From Cerrena zonata (lineage: Eukaryota; Basidiomycota; Agaricomycetes; Polyporales; Cerrenaceae): a DNA stretch of 64,000 nucleotides. The first letter of the stretch is position 1. Every line of letters starts with the position of its first letter. The position numbers were made by a program, and so were the translations under genes. Below are positions 12,010 to 24,110 of this stretch, one piece after another. Where the stretch lies: the NCBI GenBank assembly GCA_038087015.1, contig JASBNA010000008.1:496001-560000 (forward strand), in the 5' to 3' direction. The notes under the pieces were generated by a model, which did no database searches, was not told where the DNA came from, and worked only from the letters and a program-made list of their open reading frames with translations.

Positions 12010-14134
12010 TCAGTTATTCACGATACCTGTCTTACTCTCTATCAGATCGACGACACACCACCCATTCACAGGGACGTATTGCTTTGTGATCATCTTGATA
12101 GCTTCCTGAGCAATCATACCTCCTAGAAAGGCGGCCGTGTTGGGTAGGTCTGCAGTGGGACTGCGTGCTCTGTGAAGTGATAGGGTGAGACTAGGTTAAG
12201 CATATGGGTGTTCGTCGGACGTACAGTTCACCAACAGCATTATCCAAATCTTCAGGTATATCGACACCTTGTCCAACAAAGTTTTCAACCTCGCTTTTCA
12301 GTGTCTCGGCAGTGATTGTTGTGGGATCTTCAGGGTTTAAGAGAATAATTCAGATCAAAGGTTCGAAAACTGGTTCAGAGGTATTCCAGCATACCTGAAT
12401 TCTTTTCCAGGAGTATAGAAAGCGCGTTCAATGCGAAGTGAGTAGTAGCGGTGTCCGATGGCCATGCTTGTAAAGCGGCGGCTACACCGTAGAAACGGAT
12501 TAGGTTCATCGACAGCGTAGATGAATGGAAGTAAACGTACATATGGCGTCCTTGTCCGCCTCTAGTGCGCCATATTTCTTCCCTCTCAATACCTTAATTT
12601 GGTGCGCGTGTTTAATGAAAGAGTCAACCATATCCTCATCGATGGTGAGTTGTGGGTACTTCGAGGCAAGGAGTTCTTTGAACTGCGTCTAATGAATCGG
12701 GAAGCTATAACATCAGCGAACCACGAATGGGGAAGGTAGCTACGCATAGGAAATTGACATACGGCTTCGATCGCACTTTGTGCCTTGTACATTCGCTGTA
12801 GTTTGACATAACTTTCAGTATCAGTCTTCATATCTGGCAGTGTTGATGACATCGGGAGATTTCCCGGGCCTTCTGGAGAGTTCACAAAGGCATGAAGGGT
12901 TTTGAGAAGCGCATGGAATTCAGGATTCAACGTTTGCTTTGATGACGACGATGTGAGAGGTTCGAGGGAGAAGAGCTCCTCAATATCAGACGGCACCTAA
13001 ACGAACAGAGGATCTTGGGGTGAGATCGGGCGTGCTCCGCGGAGATTAAGATTATTCTTACGCCTTTCTCCGACCACAACCTAACGGCTTGTGTTTCCGC
13101 TTCCTCAAAATTTTCTTCGTCAATCTTGACAACTCGTTCGCGTATACGTTTCTTGAACTGAGCCTTCTCTTCGTATGTATTTGGCAAAGCGCCGTTATGC
13201 TGAGCAAGGTTCATCTCGTAAGATTACGATTGTAAAATACGAATGATTAGTAAAACATACCTCAGCCCTCCATTGGTCAGCTTCTTTGATGAGGATGATA
13301 GCGAAGGGAATGTGTGCATGTTCGGTAGGATCAACTTTAGAGTAATCGAGGTTGTCTGCCCATTCTTGGAGGGCAGGGAATGGCTTAGTCAGTCGGATTG
13401 AGGGAGCCGTTTCGGTATGAGATTCAATGACTGCAGAAATGAGATAATGAAAGCTCAGTCATGATTGCTAAGTATATTGCGCTTTATGTTATCTGCTTAC
13501 TGCACTGCTCTCTGAACTGGATGTAGAAATCCGCTAGGAAACCAGCAGACCTGACAATCATGAGAGGTGGGTCCTCCAATTCCTCCCAGAGTAAATCCGA
13601 CAGAGTCTCGAGAGGTCCATTCGGCAAGTTATGTGCAATAACCAGCGTGAAGTTCTTGATCCATTGTTTTCCATCATCGGTCTTGAGCAGGTCTTCGACG
13701 CGCTTCACGACAGCCTCACCATCGACACTATCATTCAGTTCTTTGAGTAGTGGTACAGCCTCTTCCGCACGAGATTTTCCGATACTAGAATATCCATTGA
13801 GGAAGAAGTTATTTCCTGCATCTGCAGCAGAGACATTTTTTGGATCTAGGATGGTGAAATGACCAATGCCGGGTAAGACCAGATTCTTTAGAATGGACGT
13901 CGAGGTGGCTGTGGCTGAGATCACAAGAATACGAGATGATTCCAAGGCTGCTTGGCCTGATGCAGCCCACAGTCTACGAGCTGAGTGATTAGATATGTAC
14001 AGAATATGAATATAGACAAATGGTCTTACTCACCGGAGTTGTCGATCATATCGCCTTGTTTTGTTGTCTGGTTGTGCGTCCACTTGGATCGCAGTTGTAG
14101 CCTGCTCGATTGTCTGTGATCCGGACTGACTCAT
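12010..14134 (-). CDS. ULA1: NEDD8-activating enzyme E1 regulatory subunit
   Basis: This is the APP-BP1/NAE1/Ula1 half of the heterodimeric E1 that activates NEDD8 (Rub1) with Uba3, for transfer to cullins; it acts in cytosol and nucleus. The N-terminus holds RRYDRQLRLW and ISATATSTSILKNLVLPGIG, followed by FTILDPKNVS, which matches the pseudo-Rossmann adenylation fold of this family. Middle exons hold IVRSAGFLADFYIQFRE and the helical insert (VKLQRMYKAQSAIEA). The C-terminal exon holds AAFLGGMIAQEAIKMITKQY and ends at 12010. There are several short introns; the first (GTGAGT near 14031 on the minus strand) joins DRQLR to LWAASGQ in phase. No disruption was seen, so this is probably a functional housekeeping gene of about 520-540 residues. 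Confidence 0.95.
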
Positions 14135-14620
14135 CGCGTATATTGTCTTTATAGCAGGTTCTTGCAAATAAGGACTGTGGAGGTAATGGTATAAGTGGTT
14201 ACAGTATTACAGACTCATCAGCCACATGCGCGTCCCATTCGCGATCGAGGCGTGATCGATACCATCGGCTGATCCATACAAAACGATTTTATTCCTTTCT
14301 TGTTATACCTAATTGGGCCAAGCTTCATATTTGCAGAGAGCGAACAAGACACCACGTATATGAGGAAAGTCAAGATAATCTTATATTAAGTCAAGTACAC
14401 GGGCATAAATGCATGAAAGTGGCATATGAATATTATAATCAGCATACGATAATTGTTTGTTTCAGTAACTTGAACAGATGCGATGGCCCAGCCATGGCAT
14501 TGAACGATAACCGCAGGTGTCTCTTCGAGAGATGTCTCCGTGGTATTATCGGGGATTACAGATGACGAAACCAAGGAACCAAGTGCCGATTCATCCAGCA
14601 AGGCAACAGTTACATAATGC
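14135..14620. other. Short intergenic region
   Basis: About 490 bases between the ULA1 start and the stop of the next leftward gene. It must contain the ULA1 promoter and the neighbour's 3' UTR. No separate gene is supported. Confidence 0.4.
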
Positions 14621-15164
14621 TCAAGTGCGTGAGCGAGTCCGAGCCGAGGGTCCTTGTTCACGATCTTTGACTAGAGAGCGCAAATCGTATTGTTTTACAA
14701 TAGTATTTCGGTAGTGAGTGTTTGCTGTACGAGTTTCAGTGCGTGTCTTTCTAGAGATAGCAGCTTGAACTCGTGCCCGTTGACGACGTTCTTGCACGGT
14801 ATTGACTTTTTCTGCCGTACTTCGGGCGGGGATGGTCGTAACTTCCTCCTTTGAGTCGTCTTCTCTATCGCTAGAAAACAAGTTATTAGCACCCACGATA
14901 TGAAGGCAAGATGAGAAATTGTACATACCCGTCTGGAAGTTCATTGAGCTCTGAGTCCGAGTCGGGAGAAGGCTCTTCCGTAGGTTGACGTTCGCTGGCG
15001 AACAGGTTCCGATCGATATATTCGTAAAACAGAGAGTCATCGTCAACCAGTGGAAAATCCGCTTTCTCTAACATTTCCCAAAACGATTGTATGGTCTTCG
15101 GACGGGTTTCTAAATGTCTGCTGTTGAGGTAGTAAGAAGGGGTATAAGAGCATCCGGGGTTCAT
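14621..15164 (-). CDS. Hypothetical protein, acidic middle and basic C-terminus
   Basis: I do not recognise this protein. The ATG at 15164 opens MNPGCSYTPSYYLNSRHLE, followed by a segment rich in aromatic and acidic residues (FWEMLEKADFPLVDDDSLFY). Next comes a serine/acid-rich linker (EEPSPDSDSELNELPDG). One intron with a GTATGT donor near 14927 and a TTTCTAG acceptor near 14877 joins to DREDDSKEEV. The C-terminus is arginine-rich (QERRQRARVQAAISRK ... RTRSRT). The length is about 160 residues. There is no signal peptide or membrane segment. The basic tail could bind nucleic acid, but that is a guess from composition only. Confidence 0.52.
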
Positions 15165-18100
15165 GATTTGAACAGGTTCGTAGAAGGCAAGAGTGAGGGA
15201 AGAGGGCAAAGTTGTGGTTTGATTACGCTGGTATGCAACGACATGGTACTATATATACAAGAAACTAAGAAGGACCAACAAAACTCGACGGCAATGGCAG
15301 AAATGTTTAGCATTGTCCTATTTTATTTGTCCCTAACAAAGGACCGCTAGATGTCAATGATTCACAATAACGACATAGAGATTACACGTGCCAAAGACGA
15401 ATCACGATTTCTCAAGTCGATTCTGTGTATAATAGATATTGCGTACCTCGCCGTAGCATCGAAATTAGAGACCCCAAGGCCCAGTTATAATAAAGAGAAA
15501 CAAGGACGCGTCGACTTCGCAATGGGTCCCCGTAGTCTCCGAGTCGGATTGTAGAGTTAACGGGGGCCAAAAGTTTTTGCCCTAGAAAGGATTGACCCAA
15601 TTGTTGGCGCGTAAATAGCAAGCCCCTGCATGTTGGACAATGCCTTTTTGATACCACCTGCGCCAAACATCCCGTTTGACTTCTAGATCTATGATCAATA
15701 AATAGCTGTGACCGGCGTCCAATCACGCCTGTCCGTTCCCTTCCACGACAACGGACCATCTGAGTAACAGACTTGAGAACATCTCCCAGGAAACATGTAA
15801 AACGCATGGCGACATGCCCAAGTCCCGACCCGGACTTATATTTCCCCGACTAACAATAAAGAGTTTATGGTTGCTTACCGTAGGTAAGGTTCGTATATCC
15901 TGCATTGGCCTGCAAAAGCCCCTGTCTATGCGGCAGGTGTCAGCGTTTCTGGGTATATTTATCCACTGCTTTCACCGCAGGATCACGGATTCGAAGGTTC
16001 GAGTGTAGACTGGCCCATTCTAGAGTCCCCATTACCCCCACCGCTAATGAATCCCTCAACCAAATAGCTTGGCTGAGGGCTTTGTCACTTCGAACGATGT
16101 TCCGATTGTGCTGTCCTCTGGTGCCTCTTCAAGTTGTGCGGGAGACTACGGTGCTGATAACACCGTCCCGTCCCGTCCGGAAGGATCTGCCAATATAAAT
16201 TTGGGATCTGATCGTCGCGCACTCGCGGAGATTTGTCCCTGGACGGAGAGCCGCGGCAAGTATCTAAAAGTAGGAGATCGTGGCCAAAATAGGAGGATGC
16301 CACAAAGCTGGCGCTTGCGAAATGTTTGCTGCCAAATATATGCCGAAGGGTTGTAAATATAGTGGCAATTGCTAAGTTTAAGAAATGCACACACACCGTC
16401 TTAAATGGGGGTTTTCGCTCCATTATAAATAGGTATACGCTAAATATAATGTTTCAGATGACACGACCGTGTTCTTTGACTCAATCAAGGGTACCGTTAA
16501 ATGACTCATGCTGTAACATATTACTCGAGCTCTCGGAGATAGTTTACCCCAAATATAAATCAGCTACCATCCTCACGGGTGAATAGGGAGATTGGTGGTA
16601 GAAAGGTAGAAATACCAGGAGCAACTTCAAGTCATGATTCAAGACCGAGGGCCGATTCTGGTTAACAACGCAACTGGGCGTCTGTACATTCGGGACTTGC
16701 CGTATGTGGACCCACACCGCCGAAGTCCGATTTGAACCTGTATTGTGACCACCGTTTGACAATGCTCACCAATATGCACCATCTGAAAACGCAATGATTA
16801 TGGCGGGAGTAGCACCATACACTGTCTAATGCTACCCTCGGGACCAAGTCAGACGTATAGAACCAGCCGCCGTGTTGCGGGAACTAATTCCATTGGCTGG
16901 TAGCAGGTGACATCACTACCGGACAGTGATGGTTTGGTAACGATATTTACTTCACGAGGCTGCTCTCACACGTTCCTTACCCGTACTACACACAAAGGTC
17001 GTTTGTACGTATCGAAAACCTTGCTTTACTGATCCCGCTGCCGGTACGTGCATCAACAGAGGGAACGTTTCTCTAGGTACGGACTCGAAGATAGAAATCA
17101 TGCTTTCTCGGGTTTTCACACAGATGTATACCGACGACGGTCTAGCGTAAACCTTTTCCAAGTGAGTCATCATTGTTGGAAATATTGGTACAACACCCTG
17201 ACAGTAATCGGTCCTCGAGCGGGAATGATGCCTCGCTACATCTTCACATTGTATCCATATAGGTCGGATATGGACGAGCGTGGATTTTACTCCCCTAAAT
17301 TCCTCCGCCGAAGGTTTCAAAGACAATCAAATGATCTTTGAACGCTTGTTCCACTTGTTTCTATGCGGTAGGCAGGCGGCCGATGTTCGCATAGATTCCA
17401 CCTCGTAAAATCGTTCAAACGCAGCAAATCCGAGTATGGTGTACCAGAAGGTTCTAATATTAGAACCACTATAAGCAGATCAACCTGCTCCACAGTATTT
17501 TAAACTTCTACTCGGCCACATATGGGCACAGTGGTGTTTGAACGGCGCTTTTAGGGCAGAATTTCAAAGTGAGTACTCAGTATTCCAAGAATCCGAATAA
17601 TTTCGTCTATTTCGAGGTGGAACCCAACTTAAACTACCTCATACACTATTAGGTACAGGTTGTAATATTAGTGCAAGTCCAAGGCTCCCGTGTGCGACGA
17701 ATCCCCAACTGGATCAGTTGGCGTTACGCGCTTGAGTAGGCCTCCATTTCCGCCTAGTCCTTTCGTGATCTCGTCCCCCGTACTGCGTATGGGGATAGCT
17801 TGTGCCTAAATACCAACTATACCCACAAATCGGTGTGAGTTCCTACTGGACCAGGCCAGTAAATGCAACTCATATTCTCCATTTCAATAACGTAGTATTC
17901 TGCACTGCCTATAGGGTCTCTGTTGGGCCGTTCCACGTGAATTATCCGTCTTGTCCGGGATTACAACATATATGCTCCATTGACTAAACGTGCGAGGGGG
18001 GATTCCTCGGAGACCAGGTCCGCCGTCACTAACGCATTAAGGTATATGCTCAGCAAGTAGAGTTATAGTCTCGATTGAGTATAGTTGGGAACGGGGCCGT

Positions 18101-18673
18101 CCAAAGGCCACTACCGACATTCTTTCCAATTTCTTAGAATGTTCAATAATAAACGGGGTCGGAGTCTGCTTTCAAGTTTGAGTTTGCCACTCACGTAATG
18201 ATGGAACGCTATAGGAGTATCGCCATTCTCTGACTTTGCAAAACCTAATTCCGATGATGAATAAAGAAGCGGACAATGTCTAGACTCCACACAATCATTT
18301 CAGACGAGTTCGCAATGTACGAAGTTTCGTTCATCAGAGCAACGACTACGACTGTTGTTGTCCTCCTAAAAATATAATGTTGTGGTTTCTCCGAAGCTAC
18401 CGAGGTAGTAGTATAATAATGTGTATTTTCTATATTGGTAAAGCCATAAACTGATGATTGAAGTCTCTTAGACGAGTTCTCACAGCACACGTTCACATAA
18501 CGTTCAGTTAAGATCATCTCATTAAATCGGAACACACATTACAATTGTCATAGACCACTCGTAACTAAAACAACAATCTGATTCTGAAGATGGGGATCGT
18601 GACTCAGTATTATTCGAGAAGTTAAAAAGGATAGTTCATACCTTTTCTACCCAAACAAAGAGGGCTATCGCTC
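15165..18673. other. 3.5 kb gene-free stretch
   Basis: No supportable gene on either strand. Open frames are short, overlap each other on both strands and show no motifs. Base composition is balanced, with scattered AT-rich words such as AATATAAATTT and CCAAATATAAAT between 16190 and 16560. It may be a decayed mobile element, but I found no terminal repeats or reverse-transcriptase/transposase motifs by eye. Confidence 0.4.
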
Positions 18674-20462
18674 TTAGGTGACAACGGGTGAGCCGGTCAA
18701 GTGCTCGGCGAAACGCAACGTGATAGCTGTCAAGGTCAGAGATGGGTTCGCTTCGACGCTGTGAGGCATAACCGAGAGATCACAAGCGTGCAAGTTGTCG
18801 AAGCCCTGAACCTGTAAGTCCTCAGTGACGACACCCGTCTTGTTGGGACCAGGCATGCGCATGGTACCGACTTCGTGTGCGTAAATGCCAGCGCCAAGGA
18901 GTGTGAGACGAGGGGATGGGTCGCTGTCATCAGGAACGGCGGTAGAGTTGGTAGAGTTGGCACCGGGCGCGAGGATATCTGAAATGACAATATTACGAAC
19001 ACGGGTAGCTAAGTCTTGCATCTCTTGCTGTTCGGGTTCGCTGGTGTGAGTTTGGTGGCGCTTGAGGCGAATCACGGGGTGGGGCGCGGGGACGTTGAGA
19101 ACCTCGTTGTCATCGTTGAGTTCAGCATCGAACTCTATCAAAATGGCAATTGTATCGAAAGTCCCCTCCGACATGGCCTGCTTTCCGTCAGTGGAAGACA
19201 TCATGGTGCCGTTTCCAGACATGTACTGCGAGATGGGGAGGGATGATTTCCCAGCAAGGAAGAAGTTGTTGTTGATCGTGACGGAAAGCAGAGCTCTGGT
19301 TTTACCAACACCCTCGATGCCGCTGAATAAGTCAACGTAGGTTTGGAAGAGCATTGGATCTTTTGAAGTGTGGTTGGATTCCCTCGCAAACCTAACGGCG
19401 TAAATAGCATGATCGATGAGACCTTTGCCAACTAATGGGTTGTGGAGGTGCAAACCGCTCCTGAGAGCGATTTGAGCGGTGGGAATGGTACCCGCACTCA
19501 AGATCACCTGAGAGTTGGAGGTCGGGATGGTATGAATACGTTTACTCTCGTCAGAGCGGAAAGTCAAGGACTTGGCAGTCCTAATGATGAATACGATAAG
19601 TTAATAGGAATATAAAAACGAATGGTTCAACTTACTTGTTCGTTTCGTTAGGCTTGGAAAGATCAAGAGATACCACCTCGGCGCCCATCAGGACAGTAAG
19701 ATAGGGATCACGAGCATAGATGTGGTTCAACAAAACCTCTACCGTGCTGAAAGCGAGCTGAGGGAATCGATAAGGGGAAGGAGAGTTAAATTGTGATGCA
19801 ACCGGACCAATATGGAGATCGTAGCCGGCAGGAATCCAATCTTGAACGGCTGTTTTGACTTGGGTCATCGCCGTGGACAACTCCTGAGCGTTGATCTCGC
19901 CCTGAGGGTACACCTGTTGTTGTTGTGCATTGTTGGTGACGAGATCGAAGGCTTTGGCGTAATACTTGTTGAGAATATCATCAGCCACCTGGGAAGGGAA
20001 GTTCCCGTTAATGACCTCCTTTGACGACTCAGGAATCCAAAGACCCCAAACGGTAGATCGTCCTCCAAGAGTGAAAAGGGGACCACCGGTGTAGTCCTGG
20101 TCGGATCCATCCGCCAATTGGACCCAAGATTTCAACTTTTGGTAAATGACCTCGTTACCCTCGGGAGAATCGTCTTCACCGCGAGCGAAGGAAGGACGCG
20201 CGGTGTTCACAGTGTGAGTCGAGAACAAAGGATAGCCCCTCTCAATAAGGAGCACCTTCTTCTGCTTGCTAGCGAGTTCCTCGGCGAGGAGACCACCGGC
20301 AAACCCGCCACCAACGATGATGTACTCGTAAGGGTCTAAGCTGGCTTGCAGAGAGACGAGTTCAGGGTCGGTAGCGATGAAAGGATTCATAGTCGAATGC
20401 GAGCATGACGCAGATAAAAGCAGCGTCAGAATCGCTGTCTTCAACGATGAGAAGCGCATCAT
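18674..20462 (-). CDS. Secreted GMC-family FAD oxidoreductase
   Basis: A flavoprotein oxidase or dehydrogenase of about 575 residues in two exons (intron about 19579-19636, joining NETNK to TAKSLTF). The start at 20459/20462 gives a signal peptide (RFSSLKTAILTLLLSASCS). The FAD-binding Rossmann motif is YEYIIVGGGFAGGLLAEELA, with the adenine-binding acid in VLLIERG. A second FAD contact block is GGRSTVWGLW. The C-terminal GMC domain has HEVGTMRM and later ANPSLTLTA, giving a His/Asn catalytic pair of the pyranose-oxidase-like type rather than His/His. The position where pyranose oxidases carry an FAD-linked His (STHW) is Val here, so covalent flavin is unlikely. It would oxidise a sugar, alcohol or similar substrate outside the cell, perhaps releasing hydrogen peroxide. 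The substrate cannot be told from sequence. It is intact. Confidence 0.93.
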
Positions 20463-20575
20463 GACCGGGCTGAGCTTGGTGAGAGCAACAGAAGTAGTGG
20501 TGAAGGACAATGAAGCTACTGAGTGCCGAGCACGTTGATGCTAGGTAGCTGAAGAAGACAGGCGTTCCACTTGGG

Positions 20576-20581
20576 TTTATA
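20576..20581 (-). promoter_or_regulatory. TATA box of the GMC oxidoreductase gene
   Basis: The minus strand reads CCATATAAACCC about 115 bases upstream of the start codon, a canonical TATAAA at a usual distance for a fungal gene. Confidence 0.65.
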
Positions 20582-22028
20582 TGGTAGCCACATCCCGACC
20601 AAGTTCTACAGGACCCAAGTCCAACGCCGTTAATGTGGGACCATGACCGCGCAATAATAGAGAGTGGCGGGAAGCCCGACAGGTACGTCGGAAAGCGCAT
20701 GTCAGGCCATCAAGTTCAACCGTACTCGAATTTCACTCAAGGACGCCTACCGTCCGATATCAGGTGGTGATTATGTTAAGGGCGTCTATCATACTGTCAG
20801 CTTCGTAAAGCCTTACCTGAAAGCGGATTATAGAATCATAAGCGACTGGCATCTCCGAGCAGAGATTTTCAGCTTCTTGGACGCCTACACTGGCGCCGTC
20901 CGAATCGGTTTGACTGTCAATAGTTTCGAGGTCGCATAGGGAGAACAATACTTGGGTACTCACGGCTTGTCCACAACGGAATTGTACTTCTCCCGATCAC
21001 CCTGAACACCCGATCTTAGGTGCAATGGACATAGTCGAATAAAGGACGCACCTTCAGTCCAGTCCATCGGGCATTGCCACGAACCTTACATCTGATGTCA
21101 GCTCCAAGATCTGAGAATAGACCAACCGTGTGTACGGTAGCGAAAACCGAGATCATTACTATTTAATAATGTAATATCGTGGTTCCTGCGCGGGGTTTAA
21201 GCTTCTGAGTCTGAGTTGAGAATTATGGAGCGTCTTACAACCAGATTGCTCATCGGGATTCTCGAGGCGTCTTGCGGCTGTGGCGCCCACCCTTCTACCG
21301 TTGCTGACTGTCGATGCCACATATACCTATGACAAACCTGTACCCAGAAGCATCTCGAGGTCGCAATCTCGATTGTGACGACGTCGGAGTGGATCCCAAG
21401 TTCATCTCAGAACCTGATCCCCCGTTTCGTGGTGATGGATAGGACGGGTAGCCTCATTGAAGAAAATAGAGCCGACACAAGTCGGGTGCGCCCAAATCCT
21501 TCTGGGTCGTTTTCCAAAGTATCTTAGTTAGATACCTTTGACCAGTATAACACGTGTGTTCTGGAGTCGGGGGACTTACCCACGGAACAAAGCAACGTGC
21601 GTTACGAGCAGAATATGTTCGGAGTATTCTGATGCCTATACAATGGATACCTGGAAATGAGCTGACTTCAACGCGCCAAAAATACGGCAACATGAAGGTT
21701 TGGAGGGGACGTCACGGAACAGGAGGTAAGTATTTACCTTTCAGTTGCCCATTTTGGGAACTGTGTCATCTAGATTTTTCCTTCTGAATGAGGTTCCACG
21801 CTTGGTGATTCCACCTACATCGGCGAAAAAATTGGATCGCGAAGGATTGCATTTCACAGCGCCGTTATGTCGACATCATGGGGTCAGAAACATTTTCGAA
21901 AGAGCGGGAAGTAAGACCCCCGGCAATGAGGATTTAAACCTTTCGTTCTGTTCGTCTGGTCTCCCCATCCTTCCTACACACCTACCTCCAACTGCGTTCA
22001 ACCTCCTCCAAACTCACCCAAGTTCATC
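20582..22028. other. Divergent intergenic region
   Basis: About 1.4 kb between the leftward GMC gene and the rightward aminotransferase. Open frames such as 20664-20939 have no family signature. The last 70 bases before 22029 are pyrimidine-rich (CCCATCCTTCCTACACACC), fitting a 5' UTR. Confidence 0.4.
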
Positions 22029-23570
22029 ATGTCTACCGTTACCCAGACCGCCTACCTTTACAAGCACGCTCACCCCTTCCAACCTCGCACCATCAAGGCT
22101 GCCTCTGGAATCTGGCTCACCTTAGAGAACGGCCAGAAAATCCTCGATGCTACCGGTGGTGCCGCAGTCACCGCCATCGGTCACGGCGATCCTCGAGTAA
22201 AGGAGGCCATAATCGCCCAACTCGACCAGGTAGCCTACTGCCACCCAGGTTTCTACCAAACCGACATCGCCCAGGACCTCGCCACATTCCTCGTCAACAC
22301 AACACACGGTAAAATGTCTCGAGCATTGCTTACCGGTTCAGGTAATTTATTAGACACTGGTACTTTCTCATTTGGATCAATTTCTAATTCATTCCCCACG
22401 TGCAGGTTCCGAGGCAGTGGAGGCTGCTATGAAACTCGCACGCCAGTACTTTTTGGAGCAATCCCCTCCACAAAAATCCCGACACCATTTCATCGCAAGG
22501 CAAGGTTCTTGGCATGGTTGCACCATCGCCACCTTAGCCATGGGTGATTTCAAAGTCAGGAAAACCATCTTTAGCCCTATTCTTCCGGAGAACGTCAGCC
22601 GAGTCTCCGCTTGCAACTCCTACCGCGGGATGCGCGAGGGAGAGACTACGGAGACATTCGTTGCTCGATTGGCCCAAGAGCTCGACGATGAGTTCCAGAG
22701 AGTCGGCCCTGAGAACGTCTGTGCTTTCCTTGCTGAGCCCATTTCAGGCTCTGTAAGCATAATTTCCCTTCGCACAAACAAAATGGAGTTACTGACCGAC
22801 GGTGTTAGCCATTGGGATGCATGCCCCCCGTACCGGGATACTTCGCGGCGATCAAAGCCGTTTGTGATCGCTATGGCGCCCTGTTAATTTTCGACGAGGT
22901 CATGGTCGGTATGGGTCGTACAGGTACATTGCATGCCTGGGAACAAGAAGATGTTGTCCCCGATATCCAAGTCGTCGGAAAGGCACTCGGAGCCGGATAC
23001 ATCCCTATCTCAGCTGTCCTTGCCAACGAGCGCGTCATTTCCGCGTTTAAGAACGGCAGCAAGTACTTCGTCCACGGCCAGACTTACCAATCTCACCCGG
23101 CTGCTTGTGCAGCCGCTCTTCAAGTCCAGCGCATTGTGCAGAGCGACAACCTGCTCGAAAACGTCCGTAACATGGGCAAGTACCTGGAGCAATCTCTTCG
23201 TGACCGCCTTGACAAACACCCTCACGTCGGCAACATTCGAGGCCGCGGTCTGTTCTGGGGTATCGAGTTCGTTGCTAACAAGGAGACCAAGGCACCTCTC
23301 GAACCTTCCCTCAAGGTCGCAGACAAGATGCATCAGACGGGAATGTCAAAGGGGTACGACATCGCCATCTTCCAGGCGACTGGCTCCGCCGAGGGTGGAT
23401 GGAACGGAGACCACATCCTGCTCTGTCCCCCTTACATCGTGACCAAGTCCGATGTTGACGAGATCACCGACCGTGTTTGCAGGGTCATCGAGGACGTTTT
23501 CAAGGGGTTGGCTGAGAAAGGCGAGATCCGTGAGGCTGGCGCGAGAGCCGAGTCTAGGAAGACGATGTGA
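22029..23570 (+). CDS. Class III PLP-dependent aminotransferase
   Basis: Three exons (22029-22341, 22406-22752, 22809-23570) encode 473 residues with exact splice phases. It belongs to the ornithine/4-aminobutyrate aminotransferase superfamily. Motifs include the glycine-rich phosphate loop region GSEAVEAAMKLAR, RQGSWHG, the PLP-binding Asp in LLIFDEVMVGMGRTG, the Schiff-base Lys in VVGKALGAGY, and HGQTYQSHPAACAAAL. A C-terminal RGRGLFWGIEF block also fits the family. There is no signal peptide; location is cytosolic or unclear. The precise amino donor is not evident; fungal relatives are usually annotated only as class III aminotransferases. The gene is intact, with strong coding periodicity and C-ending codons that suggest good expression. 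Confidence 0.95.
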
Positions 23571-23843
23571 GGTATTGTCACGCGTATTCCAATTTGAAAA
23601 GACTAGAGGTAGCAGCTTCTCGGTATGGAACTCAAAGTTCATGGGCACTCGGACGAATCGTTTTCAGAACTCGCATTTCTTTTGATGTATATCATTGTTT
23701 TGTCATAGAGCTAGTAAAAAATGTATCAACGTACCTTTTCATCAGTTCTTGCTTGAAATGGATTCGAAAAGTTGTTTCGAAGGCACAGACAACCTCAATC
23801 AACATCGAAACAAGAGATTCAATAGCTAAATCGGAAGATTTGG

Positions 23844-24110
23844 CTAGTAGTTGACTCCAGGGATATCGTAAATGATTTTCCTGGCTGACACGTAGATGGG
23901 CGCCTGACGGTCCTTGTAATGCCGTATTTGCACAACGATTCTTGTTTGAACTTGTGATACAGCTCTTCTACGTTCGGATGTTCAAGCTGCATATAGTATT
24001 CGTTCGGCTTCCGAAGGATTATGTTGGCCGGAGTGATGTCCTCTAGAATCGAACCCTGATCGAGTCAGCCAAACGCCATTCTTGTGACGCGTGACGAAGG
24101 CGTTAGAATC
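23844..24110 (-). pseudogene. Coding-like fragment with a frame shift
   Basis: On the minus strand one frame reads EDITPANIILRKPNEYYMQL and EHPNVEELYHKF. The neighbouring frame then continues with QIRHYKDRQAPIYVSARK and IIYDIPGVNY before a stop at 23844. The switch lies near 23930-23955. Both halves have convincing protein composition, so this looks like the end of a gene with a one- or two-base indel. I do not recognise the family with confidence; DITPANI resembles a kinase-type HxDxxxxN loop, but no other kinase motif is visible. The upstream part on this strand cannot be followed. It starts 274 bases beyond the aminotransferase stop, on the opposite strand. Confidence 0.35.

Noticed and set aside
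13560..13862. Open frame antisense to ULA1
   Set aside because: It is the reverse complement of a conserved ULA1 exon, and serine-rich composition is a typical shadow effect.
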